Shown here piece after piece: positions 1 through 8,983 of a stretch of DNA of 46,726 bases. The DNA is from Anaerolineaceae bacterium UBA4775 (GTDB lineage Bacteria > Chloroflexota > Anaerolineae > Anaerolineales > Anaerolineaceae), in contig DHHJ01000004.1 in assembly GCA_002403205.1 (NCBI GenBank), forward strand, positions 1 to 46,726, read 5' to 3'. A model generated the notes under the pieces. The model searched no databases, was not told the DNA's origin, and saw nothing but the letters and a program-made list of their open reading frames with translations. A program made the position numbers and the translations under genes. Position 1 is the stretch's first letter. Each line of letters opens with the position of its first letter.

Positions 1-120
1 GCAGGCCGTTGAGGTATAATTGAAACAGGTCACCCAGTACCGATCATCGCACAAGCAGCACCCATGGTGCTGCGCAGCTACCTCACCCCAACTTAAGGAG
101 CAGCCTGCTCATTGACCTCC
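1..120. other. Non-coding lead-in with two inverted repeats
   Basis: No gene is supported here. A TATAAT box sits at 15-20, but its -35 would lie outside the window. A perfect 8-bp inverted repeat with a 3-base loop lies at 55-73 (GCAGCACC/GGTGCTGC), and a 6-bp one at 98-110 (GAGCAG/CTGCTC). Neither is followed by a T tract, so they are not convincing terminators. They may belong to a short transcript from the upstream promoter or to the end of an upstream unit. Confidence 0.3.
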
Positions 121-133
121 CGCTTCATTCCTC

Positions 134-162
134 TTGATTTAATTTTACATTTACGTTATACT
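134..162 (+). promoter_or_regulatory. Promoter of the dcw cluster (Pmra)
   Basis: TTGATT at 134-139 and TATACT at 157-162 are separated by exactly 17 bp, a good housekeeping-sigma promoter. Transcription should start near 169, immediately before the MraZ boxes, and it would serve the whole mraZ-ftsZ cluster. Confidence 0.8.
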
Positions 163-170
163 GTAACCAC

Positions 171-210
171 TAGTGGTTAAAAGTGGAGAAAAGTGGGACG
201 AAGTGGAGCG
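171..210 (+). promoter_or_regulatory. MraZ operator: four 10-bp direct repeats
   Basis: Four (T/A)AGTGG units start at 171, 181, 191 and 201, one per helical turn. Known MraZ operators are GTGG-type direct repeats of 10-bp period in front of mraZ. Placement at and just after the expected start site fits repression of the operon by its first product. Confidence 0.85.
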
Positions 211-254
211 CCGGTTGACACGGCGCCCCATGGGTATAGGGAGCGGTAGAACAG

Positions 255-695
255 ATGTTCCTTGGTCGTTACGAACACACCATCGATGATAAAGGCCGGA
301 TCACCATCCCCTCTGAGTTTCGCGAGGTACTTGGTGATTCGGTTTATGTAACCCAAGGGTTCGATGGTAACCTACAAGCCTTTACTCCCGAATTGTTCCA
401 ACGGATGTCCGATCAGGTGAGATCGATCAGCTTCTTGGCCGCCAATAGCCGCTTGCTCCGCAGGCTGCTGTTTTCTAACGCCAAGCACATCAACTTTGAT
501 AGCGCCGGTCGCATCCTCATCCCCGGCTTTCTTCGAGAGACTGCAAACCTCGAAGAAACAGCGATTCTCATCGGTATGGGTGAGTACTTCGAAATTTGGG
601 CGCCCGATCGGTGGCTATCCCAACAGACATCGCTGAACGACGTCGACGCGAATGAACAACGCTTTAGTGCCCTGGATTTAATAACCCTACTATGA
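255..695 (+). CDS. mraZ: Transcriptional regulator MraZ
   Basis: MraZ is a DNA-binding protein with a double SpoVT/AbrB-like fold; it binds GTGG repeats and regulates the division/cell-wall operon that it heads. The 146-residue product begins MFLGRYEHTIDDKGRITIP, the diagnostic first half-motif, and carries the second DxxGRIxIP-type motif near residue 77 (DSAGRILIPGFLRE). The length matches the family. ATG 255 has a GGGAG element about 12 bases upstream. The stop overlaps the start of rsmH (ATGA). Four MraZ boxes lie 45-84 bases upstream of the start, so autoregulation is expected. Confidence 0.97.
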   Translation: MFLGRYEHTIDDKGRITIPSEFREVLGDSVYVTQGFDGNLQAFTPELFQRMSDQVRSISFLAANSRLLRRLLFSNAKHINFDSAGRILIPGFLRETANLEETAILIGMGEYFEIWAPDRWLSQQTSLNDVDANEQRFSALDLITLL

Positions 696-1660
696 ACGGC
701 TCGAACATTGGTGGGGGCGCCATCTCCGGCAGCCCCGGCGAGCGTTTTCCCCACCAGCCAGTACTTTACCAAGAAGTCCTGGATGCTTTAGCGCCGGTCA
801 GTGGCAGAGATTATCTCGATGGCACACTCGGCGCTGGAGGGCATGCTGAGGGCATATTGATTGCATCAGCGCCCCGGGGAAGGTTGCTCGGCTTAGACCT
901 TGATCCGGAGGCGCTGGCGATTGCTCGCCAGCGTCTTTTAGTATATGCAGATCGGGTCAGCCTGCATCAAGCATCCTTCCATAAAGCTCCTGAGATCTTA
1001 AATAAAATTGGTTGGCCCTCCGTGCATGGCATCCTGTTGGATTTGGGTGTTTCTTCCATGCAAATCGACCGGCCGGGTCGCGGTTTCTCTTTCACAGTAG
1101 ACGGCCCGCTTGATATGCGCTTTGATCAACACAGTGGTAAAACCGCAGCAGACCTGGTCAACACCCTCAGTGAGGGAGCCCTGGCCAAGATCATCTATGA
1201 TTACGCTGATGAACGCTTTTCGCGACGCATCGCCAGGGCCATCATCGAAAATCGGCCAATCCACACCACACGGGCATTGGCAGCGGTGATCAAAGAAGCT
1301 GTGCCACATTATACATCGCAGATCCACCCCGCCACTCGTACCTTCCAGGCCCTGCGCATCGCCGTCAACAAAGAGCTGGAAAATCTCGCTGCTGCCTTGC
1401 CCGACCTTATTAATTACCTCGCCCCCGGCGGCAGGATCGCCGTGATCAGCTTCCACTCATTGGAAGATCGGATCGTCAAAAGGTTCTTTAACAAAGAAAG
1501 CAGTGACTGCATCTGCCCGCCAGATCAACCTGTGTGCACCTGCGGTCATTCAGCATCCTTGTCTATCCTGACGAAAAAGCCTGTCAGGCCAGGCGAACGC
1601 GAAATTCAAAACAACCCGCGGGCCCGCAGCGCTCGGCTGCGCGTCGCAGAGAAAATCTAA
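692..1660 (+). CDS. rsmH: 16S rRNA (cytosine-1402-N4)-methyltransferase RsmH
   Basis: RsmH (MraW) transfers a methyl group from S-adenosylmethionine to N4 of C1402 in 16S rRNA, in the decoding site. The 322-residue product opens after about 20 residues with HQPVLYQEVLDAL and the SAM-binding stretch DGTLGAGGHAEGIL. It then shows LGLDLDPEAL, GVSSMQIDRPGRGFSF and GPLDMR, all typical of the family, and ends with a basic SARLRVAEKI tail. ATG 692 overlaps the mraZ stop by four bases, implying translational coupling. It occupies its standard second place in the dcw cluster. Confidence 0.97.
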   Translation: MNGSNIGGGAISGSPGERFPHQPVLYQEVLDALAPVSGRDYLDGTLGAGGHAEGILIASAPRGRLLGLDLDPEALAIARQRLLVYADRVSLHQASFHKAPEILNKIGWPSVHGILLDLGVSSMQIDRPGRGFSFTVDGPLDMRFDQHSGKTAADLVNTLSEGALAKIIYDYADERFSRRIARAIIENRPIHTTRALAAVIKEAVPHYTSQIHPATRTFQALRIAVNKELENLAAALPDLINYLAPGGRIAVISFHSLEDRIVKRFFNKESSDCICPPDQPVCTCGHSASLSILTKKPVRPGEREIQNNPRARSARLRVAEKI

Positions 1661-1688
1661 CAGGCACGAATATTGCAAGGCAAACTGC

Positions 1689-2168
1689 ATGAAGAACCAA
1701 ATATTACAAGCCTACAAACAAGCTCCTTGGCGAATCCAGCTTCAATGGATTGGCCTGTTTCTGCTTGGGCTGGTTCTGATTGCATCGATCACCGGTGTTT
1801 ACCTGAGCATCAGCGCCCAGGCAGCCACCTCCGGACGCAGGATCCAGTATCTCGAAAGCCAGATCAGCACCATCAATAATGAAATCGCCGAGCTGACTGC
1901 AGAGCTTGCTGCGGCCAAATCTGTCGACAGCATGCAAAGCCGTGCTCAATCCCTGGGATTCATCCCGTTGAACCCGCATAATGCCATTTATCTTGAGGTA
2001 CCCGGCTACAATCCCCATGCCGATCTGGTGCTGGCTCCACCCCGGGTGAACATCATCTCAGAGTCTCCCACCGTGCTGTCTTCATACCGCACATCCCTGT
2101 GGGAGTGGCTGGTCTCTAACATTTGGCAGACGCCCACAGGCGATGCCCCCACGGAGGGTGTCCAATGA
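1689..2168 (+). CDS. ftsL: FtsL/DivIC-type septum protein
   Basis: This 159-residue protein has a short basic N-terminus, one membrane segment (about residues 18-42) and then a coiled-coil-like stretch (RRIQYLESQISTINNEIAEL, continuing through TAELAAAKS), the architecture of FtsL/DivIC. These proteins form a complex with FtsQ/DivIB that activates the FtsW-FtsI septal synthase. Sequence similarity in the family is very low, so the call rests on architecture and on position between rsmH and ftsI. AAGG precedes ATG 1689 by about 9 bases. Its stop overlaps the ftsI start (ATGA). FtsL and DivIC types cannot be told apart here. Confidence 0.8.
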   Translation: MKNQILQAYKQAPWRIQLQWIGLFLLGLVLIASITGVYLSISAQAATSGRRIQYLESQISTINNEIAELTAELAAAKSVDSMQSRAQSLGFIPLNPHNAIYLEVPGYNPHADLVLAPPRVNIISESPTVLSSYRTSLWEWLVSNIWQTPTGDAPTEGVQ

Positions 2169-3955
2169 ACGGAAAGCCACCCTTCTACCGCCGATACGTG
2201 GTCGTTGCTGTAGCGTGCGTCATCTTTGCAGTCGCCGCCTTGGTTCAGATGGTGCGTATCAATTACACGCCCTTTGCCACAGATCTGATCGCCCGCTCTG
2301 AAAATTACCAGGGCGTCAGAAAAACCATTTATCCGCCCAGGGGCACCATTTATGACCGCAAGGGCAACATCCTCGCCACAAACCAGATCGGTTATGAAGT
2401 CGGGATCGACCTCAAGTTCGTTTCCGATCCTGAATCGATCGCCTTCGCGGCGGCCACCCTTTTCGATGGTCTGGATTACCCGGATGTGTATGCATTAGCC
2501 AGTACAGAAAAGCGTGCCGACGAAAACCGCTATTTCGTCCTCTCCAGCTATGTCAGCAAAGACAAAATCCAGGAGCTCGAACAATTAGATGCAAATTACA
2601 CCCTCCGCAGGCAGGAGACCAAGTCCCTCAAACCCAGCTTGTCCGGCTTGGTATGGTACCCCATGCAGCAACGCACTTATCCCGAAGGCACCTTGGCCTC
2701 CAATGTGCTCGGATTCTACAACTACTTCTCACGTGAAAATGCACAGGGGGTGTTTGGCGTCGAGGAAGCATATAACCGCTTATTAACCGGCAAACCGCAG
2801 ACGGTATTCATGCCCAACGATCCCTACCTGGTAGAAGCCTTGCCGGACATTGAACCAGGCGCCAGCCTGATACTGACCATCGATCGCGAAATTCAGAAAA
2901 TGCTTGAAGACACTTTGCAGGCGGCTTTGGACTGGTCGGGCGGTGAGGGCGGCACCATCATTGTAGCCGACCCCAAAACCGGCGAGATCCTGGGGATGGC
3001 CAGTACACCTTTCTTTGACCCAAATCAGTACTGGAAATATCAGGAGACCTTCCCGGGCATCACCCCCTACAACCGTGCCGTTGGCACTGCCTATGAGCCG
3101 GGTTCGGTCTTCAAGGTCATCACCATGGCGGCAGCACTGGATAGCGGTGTTGCAGAACCCACCACCACCTACAACGATGCCAGCGGTGTATATTGGGTTG
3201 CTAATAGCTGGCCGATTTACAACTGGAATTATGGCGCCTGGGGTGTTCAGGACATGACCGGGTGCATGCAGCATTCTCTCAACGTCTGTTTGGCTTATGT
3301 GGCCATCGATCTTTTGGGAGAGGAATTATTCTATGAATACCTGCAAGCCTTTGGCTTTGGCAGGAGCACAGGCATAGACCTGGCAAGCGAAGCCAACTTC
3401 CCATTGCGCCTGCCCGACAACAACCAGTGGATGGAAATGGACCTGGCCACCAACTCCTTCGGTCAGGGCATCGCTGTCACGCCGATCCAAATGGTCACCG
3501 CAATTTCTGCCATCGCCAATGACGGCCGAATGATGGCCCCCCATGTTGTCCGTGGTGTGGTCGATAAAGGACAGCAGTACAATGTTACACCGCAGGTGAT
3601 CAATAACCCCATCTCTGCCGAAGCAGCCAGGGCTATCACCGAAATGCTGGCCTACTCCCTGGAGGAGGAAGCTTCCGGTGCGCTGGTTAACGGCTACCGT
3701 GTGGCTGGTAAGACAGGTACGGGGCAGATCCCTACGGAATTGGGCTACACCAGCACCCAGACCAACACTTCCTTTGTCGGCTGGGGACCGGCAGACGATC
3801 CCCAATTTGTCGTGTATGTTTGGATCGAAAAACCCACCATTTCCCAATGGGGTTCAGAGGTGGCAGCACCAGTATTCCGGGACGTTGTCGAACAGCTGGT
3901 CAAATTGATGAGAATCCCACCCGATAACATCCGCCAACAAATCGCCCAGGATTGA
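2165..3955 (+). CDS. ftsI: Septal peptidoglycan transpeptidase FtsI (PBP class B)
   Basis: FtsI cross-links septal peptidoglycan with FtsW. The 596-residue product has one N-terminal membrane segment (about residues 10-30), the pedestal motif GTIYDRKGNILA, and a transpeptidase domain with all three active-site motifs: S314-V-F-K317 (nucleophile Ser314), S371-L-N373 and K516-T-G. An in-frame ATG exists 42 bases upstream at 2123, but ATG 2165 is preferred: GGAGG at 2154-2158 precedes it and it overlaps the ftsL stop. There is no C-terminal PASTA domain; the protein ends soon after the catalytic domain. murE, which often follows ftsI, is absent. Confidence 0.95.
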   Translation: MNGKPPFYRRYVVVAVACVIFAVAALVQMVRINYTPFATDLIARSENYQGVRKTIYPPRGTIYDRKGNILATNQIGYEVGIDLKFVSDPESIAFAAATLFDGLDYPDVYALASTEKRADENRYFVLSSYVSKDKIQELEQLDANYTLRRQETKSLKPSLSGLVWYPMQQRTYPEGTLASNVLGFYNYFSRENAQGVFGVEEAYNRLLTGKPQTVFMPNDPYLVEALPDIEPGASLILTIDREIQKMLEDTLQAALDWSGGEGGTIIVADPKTGEILGMASTPFFDPNQYWKYQETFPGITPYNRAVGTAYEPGSVFKVITMAAALDSGVAEPTTTYNDASGVYWVANSWPIYNWNYGAWGVQDMTGCMQHSLNVCLAYVAIDLLGEELFYEYLQAFGFGRSTGIDLASEANFPLRLPDNNQWMEMDLATNSFGQGIAVTPIQMVTAISAIANDGRMMAPHVVRGVVDKGQQYNVTPQVINNPISAEAARAITEMLAYSLEEEASGALVNGYRVAGKTGTGQIPTELGYTSTQTNTSFVGWGPADDPQFVVYVWIEKPTISQWGSEVAAPVFRDVVEQLVKLMRIPPDNIRQQIAQD

Positions 3956-3966
3956 AGAGGAAACCT

Positions 3967-5388
3967 GTGATCAACCTGAAGGACATCGTCATCGCCCTGA
4001 CCGAGCAAACCCACCCCCTGTTGGATCTCCCCATCAGCAGTGCGGTGATCGATTCGCGCCAGGTGCAGCAGGGCAGCCTGTTCATCGCGCTGCCCGGCGA
4101 ACGGGTCGACGGGCATGAGTATGTTCAATCAGCCTTTGAACGGGGTGCTGTCTTGGCCCTGATCGACAAAGACCTGCCTGACAGGTTCAACACCCTCGAT
4201 TTACGCCGAGACCATGTTGACTTCACAGAGGTCTCTGAAACCCTGCCGATATGCCTGAGGGTGCACGACACCCTCACAGCTCTGCACACCATCGCAACCT
4301 ATTGGCGCCAGGTCAATCCCCTTAGGACGATCGGGATCACCGGCAGCGTGGGCAAGACCTCAACCAAGGAACTCACGGCAGCTCTGCTTGCGCAGCACTA
4401 CTCGGTTCTAAAAAACCCCGGCAATCGAAACAATGAAATCGGCTTGCCACTGACCTTGCTCGAGCTCGAACCTCAGCACGAGGTTGCCGTGCTTGAAATG
4501 GGTTTTTACGTACCCGGCGAGATCCAAACCCTGTGCGAGATCGCCCAGCCGCAGGTCGGGGTCATTACCAATATTGGCACCGTGCATGCTGAACGCGCCG
4601 GTTCGCAGGAAACGATCGCCAAGGGCAAGGCTGAGCTCGTTCAATCCCTGCCCCCCAGCCCCGAAGGCGTGGCTATCCTTAATATGGATGATGAGTGGGT
4701 CCGTGAAATGAGGACCCAGACGCCTGCCCGGGTCCTTTCCTACGGGATCAAAGAAAAAAGCGATCTGATAGCCCATTCGATCCAATCGCATGGCCTTGAT
4801 GGGATCTCCTGTGTTTTATCCCTTCAGGGTGAAGACCATGCCATCACCTCTCCGCTGTTGGGCGCCTTCTCCGTCTACACTATTCTGTGCGCTACTGCCG
4901 TGGCGTTGACTGAAGGGATGGATTGGGAAACGATCATTGCCGGCCTTGCAAGCACCCACTCTGATCTACGCATGCGTCCGTTCACACGGACCGATGGCAC
5001 CATTATCCTGGATGATACCTACAACGCCTCACCAGCATCGACTGTCGCTGCTCTCGAACTGCTGGGCAGTCTGCCCGGGCGGCGGGTAGCCATCTTGGGC
5101 GATATGCTTGAATTGGGGCAGTATGAAAGTGCCGGGCACCACAAAGTCGGCCTGGCAGCAGCCAATGCGGCCGATGCCCTGGTTCTGATCGGCGAGCGCA
5201 GCAAGATCATTGCTGACGCCGCCATGGAAGCAGGCTTTGCGAATGAACACATTCACTGGTTCCCCGATTCTTCGCAGGCGGCTGATCATATCGCCGCACT
5301 GGTGAAAGCTGGCGACACTACCCTGGTTAAGGGGTCCAATTTGATGCGGATGGACCGAATCCTCAAAACACTGAAGGAAGGTGAGTGA
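3967..5388 (+). CDS. murF: UDP-MurNAc-tripeptide D-Ala-D-Ala ligase MurF
   Basis: MurF adds D-Ala-D-Ala to UDP-MurNAc-tripeptide using ATP, finishing the cytoplasmic pentapeptide precursor. The 473-residue product has the Mur-ligase P-loop TGSVGKTS at residues 125-132, then KNPGNRNNEIGLPLTLL and the DDTYNASPASTVAAL motif characteristic of MurF. GTG 3967 is chosen because AGAGG (3956-3960) sits six bases before it and the resulting MINLKDIVIALT start is family-like; a TTG at 3952 would add five residues but lacks a good ribosome binding site. The stop overlaps the mraY ATG by one base. Confidence 0.94.
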   Translation: MINLKDIVIALTEQTHPLLDLPISSAVIDSRQVQQGSLFIALPGERVDGHEYVQSAFERGAVLALIDKDLPDRFNTLDLRRDHVDFTEVSETLPICLRVHDTLTALHTIATYWRQVNPLRTIGITGSVGKTSTKELTAALLAQHYSVLKNPGNRNNEIGLPLTLLELEPQHEVAVLEMGFYVPGEIQTLCEIAQPQVGVITNIGTVHAERAGSQETIAKGKAELVQSLPPSPEGVAILNMDDEWVREMRTQTPARVLSYGIKEKSDLIAHSIQSHGLDGISCVLSLQGEDHAITSPLLGAFSVYTILCATAVALTEGMDWETIIAGLASTHSDLRMRPFTRTDGTIILDDTYNASPASTVAALELLGSLPGRRVAILGDMLELGQYESAGHHKVGLAAANAADALVLIGERSKIIADAAMEAGFANEHIHWFPDSSQAADHIAALVKAGDTTLVKGSNLMRMDRILKTLKEGE

Positions 5389-6383
5389 TGGAAAATAACC
5401 CCATTGCCATTGCCATCAGTGGTCTCAGCTTCATGATGACGGTCATCTGGGGCGACCCGCTGATCCGCATCCTCAAAACCTGGCGGATTGGCAAAATCAT
5501 TCGAGAGGATGGCCCGGATCAGCATATCAAGAAAATGGGCACACCGACCATGGGTGGGTTCATGATCTTGATCCCGGTCACCTTGCTAACGGTTCTCTTC
5601 AACGCAGTGTCCATCCTCGGCTATGACCTGCTGGGACGGTCGGTTCTGCTGCCACTGCTGACGATGTGGGCTTACGGCTTGCTGGGCATGATTGACGATT
5701 GGGAAGGCATTCGCGGGCCCCGTAAGGGCCTCGGTATGCGTGCTAATGTCAAATTCACCATCCAGGTCGTGTTTGCCATCGCAATCGCCTTTGCATTGCG
5801 TGATATTTTGGACGTACCCCAGTTGATCTGGTTCACAGCGCAACAACCCCTCAACCTGGGTGCCCTGTATATCCCCATTGCCGTCTTCATCATTGTGGGG
5901 ATGTCGAATGCTGTCAATTTCACAGACGGTCTGGATGGCTTGGCAGGGCTGATCTCTGCCACGGCCTTTGCCGCATTTGGCCTTGTGGCCGTGTTACAGG
6001 GTCAGAATTACCTGGCACGGTTCTGCTTTTCGCTGGTCGGCGCCTTGTTTGGCTTTTTGTGGTTCAACGTGCATCCGGCCATGCTCATCATGGGCGACAC
6101 TGGTTCTTTAGCACTGGGTGCAACCCTCGCTGTGGTCGCACTGATGACCGGGTACTGGATCATCATCCCGTTGCTCGCGGTCATCCCGGTCAGTGAAGCC
6201 TTGAGCGTGGTGATCCAAGTCCTGTACTTCAGAGCCACCAAAGGCAAACGATTCTTTAGAATGGCACCGCTGCATCACCATTTCGAACTGCTCGGATGGA
6301 GCGAAACGCAGGTCGTGCAGCGTTTCTGGTTGATCAGCCTGGTTTTCACGATGTTGGGCATTGCCCTGGTATTTGTGGAGTAA
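5388..6383 (+). CDS. mraY: Phospho-MurNAc-pentapeptide transferase MraY
   Basis: MraY is the integral-membrane enzyme that moves phospho-MurNAc-pentapeptide from UDP to undecaprenyl phosphate, giving lipid I. The 331-residue, highly hydrophobic product shows the family motifs in order: KKMGTPTMGGF, the DDW motif (MIDDWEG), RKGLGMRANVKF, NFTDGLDGLAG, MGDTGSLALG and the HHH loop PLHHHFELLGWSE. ATG 5388 is one base into the murF stop and has GGAAGG at 5376-5381; a GTG codon directly in front (5385) is also possible. Confidence 0.96.
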   Translation: MENNPIAIAISGLSFMMTVIWGDPLIRILKTWRIGKIIREDGPDQHIKKMGTPTMGGFMILIPVTLLTVLFNAVSILGYDLLGRSVLLPLLTMWAYGLLGMIDDWEGIRGPRKGLGMRANVKFTIQVVFAIAIAFALRDILDVPQLIWFTAQQPLNLGALYIPIAVFIIVGMSNAVNFTDGLDGLAGLISATAFAAFGLVAVLQGQNYLARFCFSLVGALFGFLWFNVHPAMLIMGDTGSLALGATLAVVALMTGYWIIIPLLAVIPVSEALSVVIQVLYFRATKGKRFFRMAPLHHHFELLGWSETQVVQRFWLISLVFTMLGIALVFVE

Positions 6384-6386
6384 CGC

Positions 6387-7778
6387 ATGACAAAATGGGA
6401 AGGGAAACAAGTGGTGATGATCGGCGCAGCCCGACAGGGTATCGCCTTATCGCGCTACCTTGCCAGCCAGGGTGCCCGGGTGATCCTGAACGATCGCCGT
6501 TCCGACGAGGAGCTGAACAGCGTCCGAGAAGAGCTTGCTTCTGACCGCATCACCTGGGTCACAGGCGCACACCCCCTTGAAATCCTCACCGGCACAGACC
6601 TGGTCTGCCTTTCGGGCGGGGTGCCGCTAAGCCTGCCCATCGTTGAAGAAGCAACTCGGCGCAACATCCCTCTTTCCAATGACTCGCAGATCTTTCTCGA
6701 AGCAGTTCCTTGCCCCGTCATTGGGATCACCGGATCGTCGGGGAAAACCACCACCACAGCCCTGGTCGGCGAGATCGCCCGCCAGCACTATGCCCTCAGA
6801 AAACCGGCCAGCAGGATATGGGTGGGCGGCAATATTGGCAACCCCCTGATCCAGGATATCGACCAGATCCAGGCAGAGGATATCGCCGTCATGGAACTAT
6901 CCAGCTTTCAACTGGAGATCATGACCCGCTCGCCAGGCATTGCTGCCATCCTCAACCTGACGCCCAACCACCTGGACCGCCACATCAGCATGGCCCAGTA
7001 TGTCTCGGCCAAATCCCATATCCTGACACACCAATCCCCAGCCGACATGGCTGTGCTGAATAGGGATGACCCCCGTGTCCGAGAGCTCTACCCTGAGGTT
7101 AAAGGCCGTCAGATCACCTTTGGCATCAACCCCCCGCACAATAAACAGGATGCCACCTATTTTAAGCGCGGCAAGCTCTACCTGCAAGCCAGCGGCCAGG
7201 TCGCCAAGATCGTCAGGTTAGATCAAATCAACCTGCGCGGGACCCATAATCTCTACAACGTCCTGGCGGCGATCGCGATCTCGGCTGCTGCTGCGTTTTC
7301 GCTCCAGGCGATTTACGAAGGCATCATCGCTTTTGAAGGGGTACCGCACCGGCTTGAATTTGTGCGCGAGTGGGGCGGCGCAGCCTGGTACAACGACTCG
7401 ATTGCGACCTCTCCTGAACGAACCATGGCCGCACTAAGGGCATTCGATGAGCCAATTGTCCTGCTGGCTGGTGGTCGGGATAAAGACCTGCCCTGGCAAG
7501 ACCTGGCAGACCTGATTCGCCAAAAAGTGGATCACCTGGTGCTGTTTGGCGAAGCGGCCGACTTAATTCGGCAAACCCTCGGAGAAACCGAAGTCGGTGA
7601 ACGCCCCATGACCGTCGACCGCTGTGACAGTCTTGAAGAAGCCGTCTCACAGGCCGCTGAGCGCGTTTCCCCAGGTGATGTCGTTCTGCTCTCACCGGGC
7701 GGGACCAGTTTTGATGAATTTATTGATTTTGAAGACCGCGGAAAGCGATTTAAACAATGGGTGAAGGAACTTTCGTAA
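6387..7778 (+). CDS. murD: UDP-MurNAc-L-alanine D-glutamate ligase MurD
   Basis: MurD adds D-glutamate to UDP-MurNAc-L-Ala with ATP. The 463-residue product has an N-terminal Rossmann domain, the P-loop TGSSGKTTTT at residues 115-124, NLTPNHLDRH in the central domain and WYNDSIATSPERTMAAL in the third domain. The C-terminal LLSPGGTSFDEFIDFEDRG is typical of MurD. A GGAG element lies in the end of mraY. Its last 22 bases overlap the start of ftsW. Confidence 0.95.
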   Translation: MTKWEGKQVVMIGAARQGIALSRYLASQGARVILNDRRSDEELNSVREELASDRITWVTGAHPLEILTGTDLVCLSGGVPLSLPIVEEATRRNIPLSNDSQIFLEAVPCPVIGITGSSGKTTTTALVGEIARQHYALRKPASRIWVGGNIGNPLIQDIDQIQAEDIAVMELSSFQLEIMTRSPGIAAILNLTPNHLDRHISMAQYVSAKSHILTHQSPADMAVLNRDDPRVRELYPEVKGRQITFGINPPHNKQDATYFKRGKLYLQASGQVAKIVRLDQINLRGTHNLYNVLAAIAISAAAAFSLQAIYEGIIAFEGVPHRLEFVREWGGAAWYNDSIATSPERTMAALRAFDEPIVLLAGGRDKDLPWQDLADLIRQKVDHLVLFGEAADLIRQTLGETEVGERPMTVDRCDSLEEAVSQAAERVSPGDVVLLSPGGTSFDEFIDFEDRGKRFKQWVKELS

Positions 7779-8983
7779 CCAAAGCCAATAAAAACGGCAA
7801 ATCCCGCTCGATCAGGCTTCCCTTTGATGTGCCGTTGCTATTGATCGTGATCGTATTGTTGGTATTTGGCTTGCTCATGGTCTACTCAGCCAGCTGGGAT
7901 TTTTCCATTCTTATGGGAGAAGGCCCAACCTACATCTTCGGCCGGCAGGTCATGTGGGTTTTACTTGGGCTGGTATGTGCGGGGATCGCCAGCATGGTCA
8001 ACTACCACTATTACCAGAAGATCCTGGTACCTATGTGGATTGGCACCCTGGTACTGCTCATGGCAGTCCTGATCGTCAACGACCAGAGTGGCGGGCAGGT
8101 CACCCGCATGCTCCTCGGCGGGTCTGTTCAGCCTTCTGAGCTGGCAAAAGCTGTCATCATCATTTATTTATCGTTTTGGCTCTACCGTCGCCAGGATTCA
8201 ATTAACGATGTGCAAATCGCCCTCGTTCCTTTGGTGATTATTCTGGGTGTGACCTTCAGCATGATCATGCTCCAGCCCGACCTCAGCGCAGCCGTCACCG
8301 TGCTGATCCTCGGTGTCATCCTGTTCTTTTTGGCCGGCGGAGATTGGAAGATCATCCTGCTGGTGGTCGTTTTGGCCCTCCTGGTGGGTGTCCCGTTGAT
8401 CTACCTTTACCCCACAGGGCGGGCTCGCATGAATGCCTACCTGACAGGCCTGAACAACCCCCTTGAAAGCAGCTACCACATCCAGCGCAGCCTGGAGGCG
8501 GTGGTCAAGGGCGGCTGGTTTGGCGTGGGCATCGGCCAGGCCGACACCAAGTTCACTGGCTTGCCCCTCGCCCCCACAGATAGCATTTTTGCTGTGGTGG
8601 CTGAAGAAACTGGTATCATTGGCGGCTTTTTCTTGCTGCTCTTGTTTGCCCTCCTCATATGGCGCGGTTTGGTCATCGCCAGGAACGCCCACGACCAGTT
8701 GGGTGCCTTGCTCGCCTTCGGCCTGACCACCTGGATTGGCCTGGAGGCTTTGATGAACATCGCCGTGATGGTCGGATTGATGCCCTTCACCGGCAACGCG
8801 CTGCCCTTCATCAGTGCGGGCGGTTCGAGCATGGTCGTAACCCTCACATCCATCGGCATTATTATGAATGTTTCAAGAACATCAATGAATCAAAAGACAT
8901 CAGAAAGGTGTCCACGCAGTGCGGTTGTTGATCTGCGCAGGCGGGACGGGCGGGGGAGTGTATCCCGCCCTCACCGTTCTTGA
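7757..8983 (+). CDS. ftsW: Septal peptidoglycan glycosyltransferase FtsW (SEDS)
   Basis: FtsW is the SEDS-family polymerase that makes septal glycan strands from lipid II in partnership with FtsI. The 408-residue product has about ten membrane segments and the signature FTGNALPFISAGGSSM near the end; KFTGLPLAPTDSIFAVVAEE is also typical. ATG 7757 overlaps murD by 22 bases and has only a weak ribosome binding site (GGAAAGCG). The C-terminus runs about 37 residues beyond the last membrane helix as an Arg-rich tail, and this tail overlaps the start of murG by 65 bases in another frame. Confidence 0.94.
   Translation: MGEGTFVTKANKNGKSRSIRLPFDVPLLLIVIVLLVFGLLMVYSASWDFSILMGEGPTYIFGRQVMWVLLGLVCAGIASMVNYHYYQKILVPMWIGTLVLLMAVLIVNDQSGGQVTRMLLGGSVQPSELAKAVIIIYLSFWLYRRQDSINDVQIALVPLVIILGVTFSMIMLQPDLSAAVTVLILGVILFFLAGGDWKIILLVVVLALLVGVPLIYLYPTGRARMNAYLTGLNNPLESSYHIQRSLEAVVKGGWFGVGIGQADTKFTGLPLAPTDSIFAVVAEETGIIGGFFLLLLFALLIWRGLVIARNAHDQLGALLAFGLTTWIGLEALMNIAVMVGLMPFTGNALPFISAGGSSMVVTLTSIGIIMNVSRTSMNQKTSERCPRSAVVDLRRRDGRGSVSRPHRS

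Noticed and set aside
998..1456. Long minus-strand frame inside rsmH (and similar ones inside ftsI, murG, murC and ftsQ)
   Set aside because: Antisense shadows of well-supported genes, with no family similarity and no ribosome binding sites.
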